Below, piece by piece: positions 5,306-5,961 of a stretch of DNA of 5,961 nucleotides. The DNA comes from Acidobacteriota bacterium. Its GTDB lineage: Bacteria > Acidobacteriota > Vicinamibacteria > Marinacidobacterales > SMYC01. Position numbers and translations under genes: made by a program. The notes beneath the pieces were generated by a model. It was not told the DNA's origin, ran no database searches, and saw only the letters and a list, made by a program, of their open reading frames with translations. Position 1 is the first letter of the stretch. Each line of letters begins with the position of its first letter. The DNA lies in contig JAUVQL010000065.1 of the NCBI GenBank assembly GCA_030598165.1, positions 1 to 5,961 on the forward strand, given 5' to 3'.

Positions 5306-5444
5306 TCACGAATTGAGCACGACTTACCGGATCCACCGCGTTAGGTTCCGGTTCTCGACGGCCGGAGACCAGATGCGCTTCGATTGTATCAGGGCAGACT
5401 GCGGTGGAACAGTGGGCGGGAGGGAGGCGAAATCCGAGGGGTGG

Positions 5445-5480
5445 ACAATGGGAGGCGCGAGAATCCACGCCCCCCATTGT
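5445..5480 (-). terminator. Strong stem-loop after the redoxin gene, probable transcription terminator
   Basis: ACAATGGGAGGCG (5445-5457) and its near-complement at 5468-5480 form a 13-bp stem with a 10-nt loop. The single imperfect pair is A-C in plus-strand RNA but G-U in minus-strand RNA, so the hairpin is stronger in the transcript of the minus-strand redoxin gene, whose stop codon ends 10 nt before it. No U-tract follows, so it may act as a 3' stabiliser or a non-canonical terminator. Confidence 0.6.
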
Positions 5481-5490
5481 GCGATTGGAT

Positions 5491-5961
5491 TTATTTCTCG
5501 GCGTATTTGACGCTGCAGCCGTAGGGCTTGGTCTCAGACATACTCACCGGATTGCCTGCGAGGATGTCCTTCACAGCTTTCTTCACATAGTTGTTCGGTT
5601 TTTCCGATTCACCCTTGGGGTCGTCATCGATTCCGCCCGCGTAGGCTAGCTTGCCGTCCTTGTCGATGATGAATATGTGCGGGGTAGTCTTCGCATCGTA
5701 CATCTTGCCCACTTCGCCCGTCGGGTCGGAAAGTATGTTGTAAGGAAGGTTGTTCGCTTCCTTGAATTTCTTGTTGTCAGCGGTGGTGACGTAGTGCGTG
5801 GTGTTGATGGTCAGCCATACTACGCCCTGATCTTTGAACTTGTTCGCCAACTTGGCAAAGGTCTCAGCCTCGTAGTGACGCTTGACGAAGGGGCAATCGT
5901 AGTTGAACCACTCGAGAACGACGACCTTACCGGCGTAATCCGACAGGTTCACCTTGTTGCC
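5491..5961 (-). CDS. Redoxin-domain (thioredoxin-like/AhpC-TSA) protein, N-terminus cut off by window edge
   Basis: At least 156 residues of a thioredoxin-fold protein are present; the frame stays open to the right edge, reading GNK before VNLSDYAG. The GTG at 5952 is therefore an internal Val codon, not a start. The domain begins NLSDYAGKVVVLEWF, the standard redoxin first strand, then NYDCPFVKRHY, in which the thioredoxin CxxC is replaced by CPFVK with one peroxidatic-type Cys. A cis-Pro loop follows (AKTTPHIFIID), then GKLAYAGGIDD. A second Cys near the end (TKPYGCSVKY) could be the resolving residue. This layout recurs in a peroxiredoxin-like redoxin family of environmental bacteria that often carry a signal peptide, which would lie outside the window. 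A thiol-disulfide or peroxide role is likely; the partner is unknown. A strong hairpin follows the stop. Confidence 0.92.
   Translation of the reverse strand, partial: GNKVNLSDYAGKVVVLEWFNYDCPFVKRHYEAETFAKLANKFKDQGVVWLTINTTHYVTTADNKKFKEANNLPYNILSDPTGEVGKMYDAKTTPHIFIIDKDGKLAYAGGIDDDPKGESEKPNNYVKKAVKDILAGNPVSMSETKPYGCSVKYAEK

Noticed and set aside
5332..5408. 8-bp inverted repeat TCCACCGC/GCGGTGGA with 61-nt spacing
   Set aside because: Arms are short and GC-rich, the spacing is long, and no promoter or gene boundary aligns with them; chance is likely.
5491..5952. Redoxin gene starting at the GTG at 5952
   Set aside because: The frame stays open to the window edge (GNK before the Val) and the redoxin fold needs residues upstream, so the gene is partial rather than starting there.

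Overview
The window looks like bacterial chromosome of balanced base composition, densely coded, with short intergenic regions and ordinary Shine-Dalgarno sites on most genes. No phage, transposase, CRISPR, rRNA or tRNA signal was seen. The lineage cannot be fixed from the sequence. A secreted M55 peptidase, a single-CxxxK redoxin, a stand-alone hypAB pair and short phased intergenic repeats would fit an environmental bacterium such as an acidobacterium, but that is a guess.

Layout from left to right. (1) The N-terminal third of a TetR-family repressor (minus, runs off the left edge), preceded by a 13-bp palindrome that is a likely autoregulatory operator. (2) A signal-peptide-bearing M55 D-aminopeptidase (DppA-like, minus). 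(3) A divergent 106-bp regulatory region with two overlapping candidate promoters and a widely spaced 7-bp inverted repeat. (4) A fold-type I PLP aminotransferase (plus). (5) A 142-bp convergent gap with a 10-bp-phased repeat. (6) hypB and hypA (minus), a translationally coupled pair with its own near-consensus promoter that appears to start at or beside the hypA ATG. (7) A 73-bp repeat-rich spacer with 8-bp terminal inverted repeats, directly after the stop of (8), an aldehyde dehydrogenase (minus). (9) A 242-bp gap with direct repeats and a strong 13-bp stem-loop. (10) The C-terminal part of a redoxin-domain protein (minus, runs off the right edge).

How the genes may work together. HypA and HypB are a clear functional pair: they deliver nickel to a metalloenzyme, classically [NiFe]-hydrogenase and sometimes urease, and no such client is in the window. 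The secreted aminopeptidase and the divergent aminotransferase could form a small peptide or amino-acid catabolism module, because they share a control region; this is inferred from arrangement only. The aldehyde dehydrogenase and redoxin look like independent units separated by terminator-like structures. I see no convincing new multi-gene system. The most interesting signals are regulatory: the possibly leaderless hypAB promoter embedded in a repeat element, and the symmetric dyad between the divergent genes.
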